DNA from: Ureibacillus massiliensis 4400831 = CIP 108448 = CCUG 49529
Lineage (GTDB): Bacteria > Bacillota > Bacilli > Bacillales_A > Planococcaceae
Direction: 5' to 3'
NCBI RefSeq assembly: GCF_000772965.1
Contig: NZ_JPVQ01000001.1
Coordinates: forward strand, 62,001 to 126,000
Length of the DNA: 64,000 bases
Part shown: in pieces, positions 42,843 through 52,482 of the stretch
Position numbering within the stretch: the stretch's first letter is position 1
Layout of the letters: every line of letters starts with the position of its first letter
Notes under the pieces: model-generated
Told to the model about the DNA's origin: nothing
The model's database searches: none
The model's input: the letters and a program-made list of their open reading frames with translations, nothing else
Made by a program: the position numbers and the translations under genes

Positions 42843-44267
42843 ATGGTAATAAGAAAATTAAATGTATGGGTTATTGCTTTATTATTTTTTGTATTAAATG
42901 TGGATGTTATTTCTGCAAATGACTTAATTTTAAATTCCCCAGAAGAACTCACCCCTTTATATTATGATGGAAATGGAAAAGTAAGCAAGAAAACGCCGTT
43001 TTACATTGGGAATTCAACAGGTTTAGTAGAAGTTGGTACATTAGAGCCAGGCACTGTATTTTCCCCTGCAAGGGTGACAGAAAATTACTTTATTGTGAAA
43101 GGTATTGAGTATACTTTTTATATACCAAAATCGGCTATGATATCGACTGATGAAAAACCGACATCCCATCAGCTTACTAAAAAATCAGTTGGCGCAAAGC
43201 TTGTTGCTTCTACGAATGCTGCGTTTATAGACGAGGATGGTAAGAGGTTAGGGGAAATCGTGAAGGGACAAGAAATCAAATTAGCTTCGATTAAGCATGC
43301 CTATGGTGTTATTAATTTACTTGGCAGGCAAGTTTATATTGATTTGAGCGATTTTCAGCATGTAAATCTAGTAAATCCAAAAAAGAATATTAGTTATAAA
43401 GAGATGTCTTTTATGTTACAAATTCTTTCTAGACTTTATCCAGAGTTTCTACAGTTAAAAGAGATAGGGAAGTCGGTGGAAGGTAGGACATTGTATGCAG
43501 TAAAGCTCGGAAAAGGCGATAAAGAAATATTGTTGGATGGTTCTATTCATGCAAGAGAGCATATGACGACGAATTTATTACTTGAAATGATTGATCAATA
43601 TTCAAAAGCGTATGATACAGGGTCTAATTTTGAAGGATTTAATGTAAATGAATTATTAAATCAAGTTAGCATATGGTTTGTTCCAATGGTGAATCCAGAT
43701 GGTGTTACACTTGTCCAAACTAGAGAAAATGTTTCTCCTGAAGTTTTAATGATTAATAATGGCAGGATGAATTTTAATCATTGGAAAGCGAATATTCGAG
43801 GGGTAGACTTGAATCGGAATTTTGATGGAGGCTGGATGACTTCACAATCGACAAAATATCCTGCTTATAAAGACTTTAAAGGTACAAGAGCATTTTCAGA
43901 GCCAGAGTCAAAGCATTTGAGAGATTTTATTGCACAGCTAAACATAAAAACATATATTTCATATCATAGCTCCGGCTCTATATTATATTACTACCACCAT
44001 CAAAAGGGTGAAAATTTAGAACGGGACCTTCGACTTGCTAGGAAATTAAGTAACGTGACAGGTTATAAAGTAATGCCTCCAACAGGGGATGTTGGATCAG
44101 GCGCGTCAGCAGATTGGTTTATTATGACGTATAAGTTACCTGGTATTACAATCGAAATTGCACCTCCCATTCATGAATCAGTAGTGCCTTTAAAATATTG
44201 GGACAGTATTTGGGAAAAGAATAAAACTGTAGGATTAGTTGGTGCTGAAGAAGCTTCAAAGAGATAA
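42843..44267 (+). CDS. secreted M14 zinc carboxypeptidase 1
   Basis: ATG 42843 follows GGAGAGAAGG, giving 474 residues; ATG 42792 upstream lacks a site. A signal peptide (about residues 1-25, ending VISAND) precedes two SH3-like segments (TPFYIGNSTGLVEVG and ASTNAAFIDEDGKRLG). The M14 domain follows, with zinc ligands in SIHAREH (His236, Glu239), RGVDLNRNFDGGW near 320, and YISYHSSG (His near 373). Catalytic Glu lies in TIEIAP near 437. It should trim C-terminal residues of peptides outside the cell. A close paralogue follows. Confidence 0.9.
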   Translation: MVIRKLNVWVIALLFFVLNVDVISANDLILNSPEELTPLYYDGNGKVSKKTPFYIGNSTGLVEVGTLEPGTVFSPARVTENYFIVKGIEYTFYIPKSAMISTDEKPTSHQLTKKSVGAKLVASTNAAFIDEDGKRLGEIVKGQEIKLASIKHAYGVINLLGRQVYIDLSDFQHVNLVNPKKNISYKEMSFMLQILSRLYPEFLQLKEIGKSVEGRTLYAVKLGKGDKEILLDGSIHAREHMTTNLLLEMIDQYSKAYDTGSNFEGFNVNELLNQVSIWFVPMVNPDGVTLVQTRENVSPEVLMINNGRMNFNHWKANIRGVDLNRNFDGGWMTSQSTKYPAYKDFKGTRAFSEPESKHLRDFIAQLNIKTYISYHSSGSILYYYHHQKGENLERDLRLARKLSNVTGYKVMPPTGDVGSGASADWFIMTYKLPGITIEIAPPIHESVVPLKYWDSIWEKNKTVGLVGAEEASKR

Positions 44268-44325
44268 TGGGAAATAAGGGATTTTAATGATTCAAATTTC
44301 ATATAACGAAAATAAAAGTATAGTG

Positions 44326-44354
44326 CTTGAGGATTAATTTCCTCAAGTTTTTTT
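44326..44354 (+). terminator. terminator between the two M14 genes
   Basis: CTTGAGGA pairs with TCCTCAAG, followed by TTTTTTT. The two paralogues are therefore probably separate transcripts. Confidence 0.88.
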
Positions 44355-44494
44355 TATGGTAAGAGATTATTACGATAATGAAATGAAATTTTAATGAGAA
44401 TTTAACAAAAAAGTACCACATTGATAATATTTTTGAAGTATAGTTTATTTATTAATAGAATACCATTTTATATGAAACGGGGAATTTTGCATCT

Positions 44495-46117
44495 ATGAAT
44501 TTTCATAAGAGGAGTTTATCAATACTACTAGCAACATCTTTAATTTCATCTCAAGTATCAATTGTTTCAGCTAGTGAAACGAATGACGTATATAAGGGAG
44601 AAATAAATAATTCCTTCTCTACAATAACGTCTGAAATATATCAGTCGAGTGTAGGAGAATATAAAGCACCAACAGAAAGTCAAACAACAATTGATGGCGT
44701 ATTAAAGGATCAAGATGTGGATGTAAATAGAGATACTGAATCTCAAAATCCTATAAAAAATGAAGAAGAAACGCAAGATAAAACTGAAAATGAGGAAAGT
44801 ATTTCACCATACATAGATGGAAATGGAAAGGTTGTACAATCAACACCGTATTATTTTTCAACACCGAATGGATTTGTGAAGGTAGGTACAATTGAAGAAG
44901 GCGTTATCTTAAAACCGACTAGAGTATCTACAAACTACTTTATTATTAATGCTGGAAACAAAGTTTACTATATTCCTAGAACAGCTTTTACTTCTACAAA
45001 AGAAAAAGCAAACATAGAGAGCCATTTGCAAGGTAGTTTTCCTAGAACAATAGTGGCTGAAAATGATGCGCAGTTTAAAGATAAAAGTGGTAACGTTCTA
45101 GGGTCCATTGCAAAAGGCCAACAAGTTAAACTGCATATGGTGAATGGTGGCCGTGGAGTCATAGAATTGTTTGGAAAGCGTGTTTATGTAGATTTAAGTA
45201 ATTTCAAACATATCGATCAAGTGTTACCTAAAAAGAATATAAGTTATAAAGAGATGGAATATCATATAAAAGTATTTTCATATATGTATCCAGAGTTTAC
45301 GAAGCTTGAAAAAATCGGAGCCTCCGTTGAAGGCAGACCATTATATGCATTGAAAATAGGGAATGGCAAAAAGGAAATCATTATGGATGCTTCCATGCAT
45401 GCCCGTGAACATATGACAACAAATGTATTGCTAGAAATGATCGATGAGTATACATATGCTTATATCAATGGGAAAAAATATGGTACTTACAATGTAAAAG
45501 CTTTGCTAGACAAGGTGAGTATTTGGTATGTCCCAATGATGAATCCGGACGGAGTAACACTTGTTCAAACGAAAGCAAATGCTACAGCAGCAACAAAACT
45601 TTTGAATAATGGCAGTGTCAATTATAATCGTTGGAAGGCCAATATTCGCGGAGTTGATTTAAACCGTAATTTTGATGGAGGCTGGATTACAAAAGCGTCA
45701 ACAAAATATGCCTCCTACAAAAACTATAAGGGGACAAAGGCATTTTCAGAGCCTGAATCACGTGCATTAAGAGATTTTGTAGCAAAGCACCAATTTAAAT
45801 CTTATATTTCATACCATAGTTCAGGTTCTGTTTTATATTATTTCCATCATCAAACGTCAACACAATTGAAACGGGATTTAGCTTTAGCTAATTCCATTAA
45901 AAAGGTAACAGGCTATAGCATCATGCCACCAACTGGTGAAACTGGATCTGGGGCTTCAGCGGATTGGTTTATCATGAATTATAAAATGCCTGGTATTACT
46001 GTTGAAATTGCACCTTTCCAAGGGGAAACAGTCGTTTCTTTAAAATATTGGGATAGCATTTGGAAGAAAAATAAAACAATAGGATTACTAGCAGCAACAG
46101 AAGCAAGTTTAAGATAG
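44495..46117 (+). CDS. secreted M14 zinc carboxypeptidase 2
   Basis: The 540-residue paralogue has a signal peptide (LLATSLISSQVSIVSA). A hydrophilic 70-residue Glu/Asn/Thr linker absent from copy 1 follows, then the same SH3-like segments (TPYYFSTPNGFVKVG and AENDAQFKDKSGNVLG). The M14 domain has MHAREH (His302, Glu305), RGVDLNRNFDGGW, YISYHSSG and TVEIAP. All catalytic residues are kept. CGGGGAATTTTGC precedes ATG 44495. Tandem duplication with a lengthened linker suggests a different placement or target, but both should be extracellular carboxypeptidases. Confidence 0.9.
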   Translation: MNFHKRSLSILLATSLISSQVSIVSASETNDVYKGEINNSFSTITSEIYQSSVGEYKAPTESQTTIDGVLKDQDVDVNRDTESQNPIKNEEETQDKTENEESISPYIDGNGKVVQSTPYYFSTPNGFVKVGTIEEGVILKPTRVSTNYFIINAGNKVYYIPRTAFTSTKEKANIESHLQGSFPRTIVAENDAQFKDKSGNVLGSIAKGQQVKLHMVNGGRGVIELFGKRVYVDLSNFKHIDQVLPKKNISYKEMEYHIKVFSYMYPEFTKLEKIGASVEGRPLYALKIGNGKKEIIMDASMHAREHMTTNVLLEMIDEYTYAYINGKKYGTYNVKALLDKVSIWYVPMMNPDGVTLVQTKANATAATKLLNNGSVNYNRWKANIRGVDLNRNFDGGWITKASTKYASYKNYKGTKAFSEPESRALRDFVAKHQFKSYISYHSSGSVLYYFHHQTSTQLKRDLALANSIKKVTGYSIMPPTGETGSGASADWFIMNYKMPGITVEIAPFQGETVVSLKYWDSIWKKNKTIGLLAATEASLR

Positions 46118-46126
46118 TTTAAAAGA

Positions 46127-46166
46127 TAGAGTCCGTTCGTGTAATAGGGAACAGATTCTATTTTTT
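46127..46166 (+). terminator. terminator after second M14 gene
   Basis: ATAGAGTCCGTTC pairs imperfectly with GGAACAGATTCTAT, followed by TTTTTTG. Confidence 0.7.
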
Positions 46167-46353
46167 GTTAATAAAGGAATTCGAATTAGTAGAAATAGGC
46201 TTAAAATGATTTATTTACTCATAAATTCACTTAAATTTCATAATTTGCTAAGTAAGTGTCGATTGTTGTAAATCCATGTTCGGTGGTATGATAATAATAG
46301 TGCGCTCAATTTATGAAAATGAGTGTCTATAAATGAGGGGAACATGACACAAT

Positions 46354-47238
46354 ATGCGAAACTACTTAGACTTATGGGCTAAGACAGTTAAAACAGGAAT
46401 TATTAAATCAAATTTAATTCCCATGATTGCTGCACTTATGCTCGCTTTATATACGTACGAATTAGACTTCGTAGAAAATATTCCAAATATTATTTTTGCC
46501 TTTTTGGGAAGTGCTTTAATTATTGGGGCTGCTGGGGCTTTTAACAATTTATACGATCGTGACATTGATATTAAAATGCATCGTACTAAAAACCGTCCAA
46601 CTGTAACAGGCGATATAAATATAAAACTAGTACTTACTGTTGCAATTGTAATGCTAATAGTAGGTTTAGCTCTATTAGCATTAACAACATGGTTAGCTGC
46701 ATTTTTAGGTTTCCTAGGCGTATTCTTTTATGTAGTTCCTTATACAATGTGGACAAAGCGTAGAACAATTTGGAACACAGAAGTAGGGAGTATTTCAGGA
46801 GCTATGCCGCCATTAATTGGATGGGCAGCAGTATCGCCTGACATTTGGCATCCAGCAGCATGGGCGTTATTTATCATCATGGTAATTTGGCAAATGCCTC
46901 ATTTTTATGCGATTGCAATCCGTAAAAAAGATGATTATGCTGCAGCTGAAATTCCAATGCTACCAGTTGTTAAAGGAATCCGTAGAACCTATATACAAAC
47001 GAATGTTTACTTAATTATTCTTACATTAACAAGCTTTTTATTTGCTCCAATAAGCTGGGGCTTAACACTTGTATCATTCATTTTAGGTGTTATCTGGCTA
47101 TGGTTAAGCTTTGTTGGCTATCACAAAATGGAAGGGAAAACTTGGGCGAATAAAATGTTCGTCTACTCCTTATTCTTTATGACATTCGAATTTGCCACTG
47201 TTATTATCTACTCAACAGTTGCGATATTTATTAGTTAG
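46354..47238 (+). CDS. ctaB: protoheme IX farnesyltransferase (heme O synthase)
   Basis: The 294-residue polytopic protein has the UbiA-type Asp motifs NNLYDRDIDIKMHRTKNRP near residue 64 and YTMWTKRRTIWNTEVGSISGA near residue 130. MPHFYAIAIRKKDDYAAAEIPMLP also matches CtaB/CyoE. It attaches farnesyl to heme B, giving heme O for terminal oxidases, in the membrane. No ctaA or oxidase genes are adjacent, so this is an unlinked ctaB copy. ATG 46354 is preceded by GAGGGGAAC, about 12 bases upstream. Confidence 0.93.
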   Translation: MRNYLDLWAKTVKTGIIKSNLIPMIAALMLALYTYELDFVENIPNIIFAFLGSALIIGAAGAFNNLYDRDIDIKMHRTKNRPTVTGDINIKLVLTVAIVMLIVGLALLALTTWLAAFLGFLGVFFYVVPYTMWTKRRTIWNTEVGSISGAMPPLIGWAAVSPDIWHPAAWALFIIMVIWQMPHFYAIAIRKKDDYAAAEIPMLPVVKGIRRTYIQTNVYLIILTLTSFLFAPISWGLTLVSFILGVIWLWLSFVGYHKMEGKTWANKMFVYSLFFMTFEFATVIIYSTVAIFIS

Positions 47239-47247
47239 ATAATTTTT

Positions 47248-47280
47248 AGCATAGGACATTAAAAGGTCTTATGCTTTTTT
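47248..47280 (+). terminator. terminator after ctaB
   Basis: AGCATAGGAC pairs with GTCTTATGCT, followed by TTTTTT. Confidence 0.88.
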
Positions 47281-47891
47281 CTGTGAGATAAAATTTCATC
47301 TTGGATTGGGAGTGAAAACTCATTAATGTTTTTATAGAAATAGGAAAGGGGGATTATCTAAATAGAGGTAATGAATTTATAAATCAAAAAAATACAACGT
47401 TTTAATTTGTGAGGAATGGTGTTTGGGAATATGAGTACAGATACTAATACAGATTATGACCTGTAAATCTATTGTTTATTAGTTTTCCAAAAGATAATCT
47501 ATTTTTCATAGTATGTTATACAACAATTATCTCGAAATTGTGAACGAAAATGTGATAAAAATGTTACATTTCCTTTCTGTTTGTGTTATTGGTGAAAAAT
47601 GATGATAAACTAAAGTCAACATAAAAAGTAACAAGTATTTTTTATGTAAATCGCTCTTTAGTAGAAGTGACTAGTTAAGCTCAATGAACCTTTTGAAAGC
47701 TTGTTCGACAAGATATATAACCTCCCCTATAATTATATAAATAAAAGCTTTTAAAAAGGTCAGTTAAAAAGGTGGACTCTGGTAACAGAGTCCACCTTTT
47801 TTGTGAAATACGTATGTAGCGAGCCCAGCTATCCATCTTCTGGAACATACAAATGAAGTAAAAAGGGGAATGAGTGAGCCATTAAAATCAA
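47281..47891. other. 611-base intergenic region without a recognised gene
   Basis: AT-rich sequence between convergent ctaB and the GGDEF gene. I find no ORF with a ribosome site. The only clear structure is the terminator at 47766, about 90 bases beyond the GGDEF stop. The roughly 480 bases before it on the plus strand could code an unseen small RNA, but nothing shows it. Confidence 0.5.
47766..47802. terminator. strong bidirectional terminator
   Basis: AAAGGTGGACTCT pairs with AGAGTCCACCTTT (perfect 13 bp), with A5 before and T6 after. It serves the minus-strand GGDEF gene and anything transcribed from the left. Confidence 0.9.
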
Positions 47892-49334
47892 TTATTTCAT
47901 CCCACAATTTTCTTTTGATAAAAAGACAATCTGATTTTTGCCTTGATTTTTAGCCATATACAAGGCTTGGTCAGCTATTTTAAACAGCTGTGTAAATTTC
48001 TTAACAGTTGGAATACCATCACTACAAACAATACCCATACTAACTGTAATTTGAATAGTATTGAAACCATACTGCACCTTTAAGTCCGAAAGCGCTTGGA
48101 ATAATTGCTGTGCTTTAGCCATGATTTGATTAGAAGGGTAGTCCTTTAAAAGAACGATAAATTCATCTCCACCATATCGACCGACAATTGTGTTTTCTTC
48201 CTCCATTACCTGTTTGCACGTATTACCTACAGTCTTTATAACCTCATCGCCAATTAAATGTCCATAGGTGTCATTGATGTTTTTAAAATGATCGACGTCT
48301 AGAACGATACAGCAAATGCTTGACCTAGTGATTTTTCTTTCTTTAAGCCATGAATTGCAATTCATCTCAATATAATAGCGGTTATATACACCGGTTAAAC
48401 AATCCAAATTGGCTCTTTTTTCAATTTCAGCAATACTATGTTTTATGTCGATTTCTTTTATTTTTGAATTGAGCCTGACTGTAAACAGTTGCTCACAAAT
48501 GATAGTGTATTGCTTTAATATTTCGTATGCATTTTCGTAATCATGTACAATTTCATAGATTTCAGATAAATTCTTGGTAATACTTTTTAGCATCATCTTA
48601 TTATTGAGATCAGAAAAGATGCAATAGGCTTCTTTTAATGTATAAAGTGACTTTTCATATTCTCCTCTAGCTGTATAGAGTAAGGAGAGGGTGAAATAGT
48701 AATGTCCTTTTTCGTGTAAGCTATTTTTTAAATAGGCGTTAAAACGGAGTGGTTCAAGAATTTCCTTTGCTTCTTCAAGCCTGTCCAAACCAATATAGGC
48801 TTTTGCAAGATTAAAATAGATTTGACAATGTAACAGTATATCTCCTGGACAATGCTTCTTAGCTAAAATCATGGAAGCGTTTGCATTCTTGGCTGCTTCG
48901 CTATAGTTCTTTTCTAAAATATAGTAGTAGCTATATTTATTTAGGCATGCACTTGCAGCCTGATACATTTCTAGTTCTAATGCAATATTTATGCATTCAT
49001 TCATCGCATCTTTTGCTTTTACGTAGTTTTCATCAAATTCATAGATAAGGGAACTTAAATTAAATAAATAAAACTTATCTTGGTCATCACCATGTTCATC
49101 ACAAAGAAGCTTGTATTGAAGTACATTTTCAAAAGCGAGATCGATTTGACCTAAATAATAATAACTACCTGCTAAATTTAAATATGCCTTCATCATAGCT
49201 TTTTGGTCTTCAGCATGTTCACTTTGATCAAGTAATTCGTTAGCAAGTGAAATCGCCTCATTATAATGTCCCTCAGAAAATGCGGTATCTAGCTTTGCTT
49301 CCAGCTTTGTGAATCTGTTTATTTTAACGTTCAT
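47892..49334 (-). CDS. TPR-repeat diguanylate cyclase (GGDEF)
   Basis: The 480-residue protein has tetratricopeptide-like helical repeats over residues 10-300 (for example YNEAISLANELLDQSE and YEKSLYTLKEAYCIFSDL). A GGDEF domain covers residues 315-475: CLTGVYNRYYIE, LDVDHFKNINDTYGH and GRYGGDEFIVLL. All catalytic residues are present, so it should make cyclic di-GMP. The RxxD inhibitory site five residues before GGDEF is replaced (EEEN), so product inhibition is unlikely. No membrane segment; the repeats may bind a protein or peptide signal. Confidence 0.92.
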   Translation of the reverse strand: MNVKINRFTKLEAKLDTAFSEGHYNEAISLANELLDQSEHAEDQKAMMKAYLNLAGSYYYLGQIDLAFENVLQYKLLCDEHGDDQDKFYLFNLSSLIYEFDENYVKAKDAMNECINIALELEMYQAASACLNKYSYYYILEKNYSEAAKNANASMILAKKHCPGDILLHCQIYFNLAKAYIGLDRLEEAKEILEPLRFNAYLKNSLHEKGHYYFTLSLLYTARGEYEKSLYTLKEAYCIFSDLNNKMMLKSITKNLSEIYEIVHDYENAYEILKQYTIICEQLFTVRLNSKIKEIDIKHSIAEIEKRANLDCLTGVYNRYYIEMNCNSWLKERKITRSSICCIVLDVDHFKNINDTYGHLIGDEVIKTVGNTCKQVMEEENTIVGRYGGDEFIVLLKDYPSNQIMAKAQQLFQALSDLKVQYGFNTIQITVSMGIVCSDGIPTVKKFTQLFKIADQALYMAKNQGKNQIVFLSKENCGMK

Positions 49335-49531
49335 AAACGTCTCCTCTTTCTCACAATGGTGAGGAATAATTCCTTAATATTATATGAATCGATAGGTATT
49401 ATTTATTAATATAATTATACAATTCATTAGATAAATAGTTTTAGGGGGATTTTAACAATTGTCAAAACAATTTTAGATTATTGACAAGTAATATGTAAAG
49501 AGTAGCATTTCCTAATTTTTCTAGTGTAAAT

Positions 49532-49562
49532 AAAAAGGAATCAAACAAGTTGATTCCTTTTT
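49532..49562 (-). terminator. terminator after M20 dipeptidase gene
   Basis: AAAAAGGAATCAA pairs perfectly with TTGATTCCTTTTT. Confidence 0.88.
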
Positions 49563-49600
49563 AATGATAAATATTTTATATTTTTATTAAAAAATCAATT

Positions 49601-50983
49601 TTAAAAAGTGGTTTTTGCTATTTCATGTAAATAATCTCCTAAAACGCGTAACCCTTTGTCAAAGTTTTCTAAGTGAAAATGCTCATTTGGGGCATGAAAG
49701 TTTTCACTATTTAGACCAAATCCCATTAAAACAACTGGTAATCCTAAAATTTGATCAAATGACGCAACGATTGGTATGGAACCTCCACCCCGGATAAATG
49801 CAGTAGGGACCTGATAGATTTTTTCATATGAACGGCCTGCTGCCTGAATGACCGGATGATCAAAAGGTGTTAAGAATGGAGCTCCTTTGTCAAACTCAGC
49901 TATTGTAATATCTACTCCAGCAGGCTTATGTTTTTCGATATGTTGACGAAGTAAGCTAACAATCTCATCAGGGTCTTGATTTGGAACTAAACGGCAAGTA
50001 ATTTTTGCCCCTGCTTCAGCTGGCAGAACGGTTTTTATACCTTCACCAGAAAATCCTCCGAATACACCGTTTACTTCTAAAGTAGGACGTGCCCACGTTT
50101 GTTCTAAGTAGGAGAACCCACTTTCTCCGAATAATTCATCGACACCAATTTCTTCTTTTAATGCTTCCTCATCAAAATTCAACTCTTGGTATGCTTGGCG
50201 TTCTTCTTCTGTAAGAGGGAGAACGTTGTCGTAAAATCCTTCCACTAGAATTTTCCCATGTTTATCACGGAAAGAAGCAAGGATTTCTGCTAATGCATGA
50301 ATGGCATTTTGGACACCACCACCATATAAACCAGAATGGAGATCGCTTTTTGCACCGCGGACATTAATTTGAACACCTGTTAATCCACGAAGTCCATAGC
50401 ATACTGCCGGTTTACCTGGTGCATAAAGGCCAGTATCTGAAATTAATATGATGTCTGCTGCAAGTTTTTCCTTATTAGCTTCCACATAGGCTGGAAGGTT
50501 AGGGCTTCCGATTTCCTCTTCGCCTTCATATATAAATTTAACGTTCACTGGCAGTGTACCTTCTGTTGCAAAGAGTGCTTCTATCATTTTTAAATGCATG
50601 AATACTTGGCCCTTATCGTCAGATGCCCCTCGTGCATAAAGCTTATTATCGCGGATTTCTGGTTGGAAAGGTTCGGAGTCCCATAAGTTTAATGGGTCAA
50701 CAGGTTGGACATCATAATGGCCATAGAAAAGAATAGTTGGTTTGCCTTCAGCATGCAGCCACTCACCATAAACAACTGGATGTCCTTTTGTTTCATCGAT
50801 AGAGACATTCTCAATGTTAAGTTTTTTTAGTGCATTCGCTAACCAATTAGCAGCATGTACCATATCAGACTTATGCTCAGAAAGTGAACTGATACTTGGG
50901 ATACTTAAAAATTCAAAAAGCTCCTCTAAATGCTGTGATCGATGTTGTGAAAAATACGTATCAAGTAATTGTAAGTGACTCAT
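49601..50983 (-). CDS. M20-family dipeptidase (CNDP-like)
   Basis: ATG 50983 follows GAGGGATCC, giving 460 residues; an ATG four codons earlier is less likely. Metal ligands appear in FYGHYDVQPVDP near residue 85, ARGASDDKGQ near residue 118 and YEGEEEIGSPNLP near residue 150 with the catalytic Glu pair. SDLHSGLYGG near residue 210 lies in the dimerisation domain. This is the M20 zinc dipeptidase/carnosinase-like group. Cytosolic peptide turnover is likely. It is a single gene. Confidence 0.9.
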   Translation of the reverse strand: MSHLQLLDTYFSQHRSQHLEELFEFLSIPSISSLSEHKSDMVHAANWLANALKKLNIENVSIDETKGHPVVYGEWLHAEGKPTILFYGHYDVQPVDPLNLWDSEPFQPEIRDNKLYARGASDDKGQVFMHLKMIEALFATEGTLPVNVKFIYEGEEEIGSPNLPAYVEANKEKLAADIILISDTGLYAPGKPAVCYGLRGLTGVQINVRGAKSDLHSGLYGGGVQNAIHALAEILASFRDKHGKILVEGFYDNVLPLTEEERQAYQELNFDEEALKEEIGVDELFGESGFSYLEQTWARPTLEVNGVFGGFSGEGIKTVLPAEAGAKITCRLVPNQDPDEIVSLLRQHIEKHKPAGVDITIAEFDKGAPFLTPFDHPVIQAAGRSYEKIYQVPTAFIRGGGSIPIVASFDQILGLPVVLMGFGLNSENFHAPNEHFHLENFDKGLRVLGDYLHEIAKTTF

Positions 50984-51245
50984 AGGATCCCTCATTTCAA
51001 AATTTCAATTAGTAAAAACAGTATACCAAAACGGCATTTATTACACAGTTTAAAAGACCTTAAATATTTAAATTAAAGGGTTTTCCTGCAGTTTGTAACA
51101 CCGAGATTACAACTTATACAATGCAACCTTACACCAATGTAATGAAATTGAAAGTAAATCCGATAGAGTGTAATACAAAATTTTGGGAAAATGAAAACTG
51201 TAGAACGGTATATAAACAATGCCAAAGTTTACGGAGGATTAAAAA

Positions 51246-51794
51246 ATGACTAATAAATTAGCTGAAATATATGAAGAATATAATAGATATATATATCATT
51301 TATGTTTAAAACTAACTCGAAGCCCACAAGAAGCAGAAGATTTAATGCAAGAGGTGTGGGTAAAGGTTGTTCGAAATGAAGAACAGGTTTCACAAGTTGA
51401 GCATGTTAAAGCATGGCTTACAACAATCACGATGAATACTTTCCGTGACCGTTATCGTAAAAATGTTCGTCGCAGTAAGTATGTATTACATCAACCTGAA
51501 ACATTAGACGTTCCAATATTAGATTTGGTTCCTAATAATGAAATTTCTACAGAAGAACAAATAGAAAAAGTAGCAGTAACAAAAATTGTTCAAGAAAAAA
51601 TGAAGCAGCTTGATGCGATTTATCAAAAGACTCTATGGTATTTCTATGTGGATCAATATTCATTAGCTGAAATATCTGCACTAATGAAAGTATCTATTGG
51701 TACAGTAAAATCACGTTTATTCCGTGCAAAAGCAAGGCTAAAAGAAATTTTATTGTCTGATGATGCAGTGGTCGACGTTGTATTAACTGCTTAA
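51246..51794 (+). CDS. ECF-type RNA polymerase sigma factor
   Basis: The 182-residue protein has sigma region 2 (YRYIYHLCLKLTRSPQEAEDLMQEVWVKV in parts, residues 13-42) with the core-binding DLMQEVW. Region 4 (LAEISALMKVSIGTVKSRLFRAKARLKEIL, residues 137-166) recognises the -35 box. ACGGAGGAT precedes the ATG. No anti-sigma gene follows; a terminator comes 40 bases after the stop. It may be regulated by transcription, by a distant anti-sigma factor or by its 15-residue C-terminal tail. Confidence 0.9.
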   Translation: MTNKLAEIYEEYNRYIYHLCLKLTRSPQEAEDLMQEVWVKVVRNEEQVSQVEHVKAWLTTITMNTFRDRYRKNVRRSKYVLHQPETLDVPILDLVPNNEISTEEQIEKVAVTKIVQEKMKQLDAIYQKTLWYFYVDQYSLAEISALMKVSIGTVKSRLFRAKARLKEILLSDDAVVDVVLTA

Positions 51795-51835
51795 AAAATT
51801 GGTAATGGTAGCCCTCTTTAACATTTATATAGATG

Positions 51836-51879
51836 ACGAAAGGATAACTCTAATCTAGGGTTTATTCTTTCGTTTTTTT
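51836..51879 (+). terminator. terminator after ECF sigma gene
   Basis: ACGAAAGGATAA pairs with TTTATTCTTTCGT (imperfect), followed by TTTTTTT. Confidence 0.82.
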
Positions 51880-51972
51880 ATTTGCCTGAATAGGGGGAGT
51901 GGTTTGGAAATGTTCTCTTAATAGAGAGGTGAGGGTAGTAAAAAAGCAAGATGTCCTATTTAACATCTTGCT

Positions 51973-52401
51973 TTATCTACCGTTAAGTAAACGTTCAAAT
52001 ATCGTATGTAATGTTTTGATTTCATCATTTGAAAGCATGCCAAACATGGAGTCGATCATTTTTGTTACTTGGTCTCGAGATTCGTTTAGAATTCTCTCAC
52101 CTTCAGGGGTAATGGCAATTTGGGAAGCACGTCGATCTGCATTGCTTTGCGTTTTTTCGATAAACCCTGCATTAATCAGTTTATTTGTTAACACTGTTAC
52201 GCCACCGGTTGTCACTTTTAGGCGTTCAGCAATTGCAGAAGGACGTTTTGGCCCTTCCTTAGCCAATAAATCTAATAATAATATATGAGATTTTGAAAAT
52301 CCTAATTGATTTTTTTGATTCCATTCATTTGCCCATTTTCGCTCTAATGAAGAGACAACTTCAAACAGTGATGAAAGGTGTTGGTTTCTTTGGTTATCCA
52401 T
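51973..52401 (-). CDS. MarR-family transcriptional regulator
   Basis: ATG 52401 follows GGAGGCTTTCGC, giving 142 residues; an upstream in-frame ATG at 52461 has no site. The winged helix is RPSAIAERLKVTTGGVTVLTNKLINAGFI (residues 53-81), then wing QSNADRRASQIAITPEG. No cysteine is present, so thiol sensing is unlikely. It lies 80 bases after the Spx-like gene on the same strand and may share its transcript. It could bind the twin palindromes upstream of that gene. Confidence 0.88.
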   Translation of the reverse strand: MDNQRNQHLSSLFEVVSSLERKWANEWNQKNQLGFSKSHILLLDLLAKEGPKRPSAIAERLKVTTGGVTVLTNKLINAGFIEKTQSNADRRASQIAITPEGERILNESRDQVTKMIDSMFGMLSNDEIKTLHTIFERLLNGR

Positions 52402-52482
52402 AATGCGAAAGCCTCCATCTATGATTAGCTTTGTGAAAAAGGTACCCAAAGGAAGTCTCATTCACTAGACTAAACACATTAA

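Noticed and set aside
47600-47802. Small RNA ending at the strong terminator at 47766.
   Set aside because: The hairpin is bidirectional and is well placed as the terminator of the minus-strand GGDEF gene; I found no convincing plus-strand promoter with a conserved structure.
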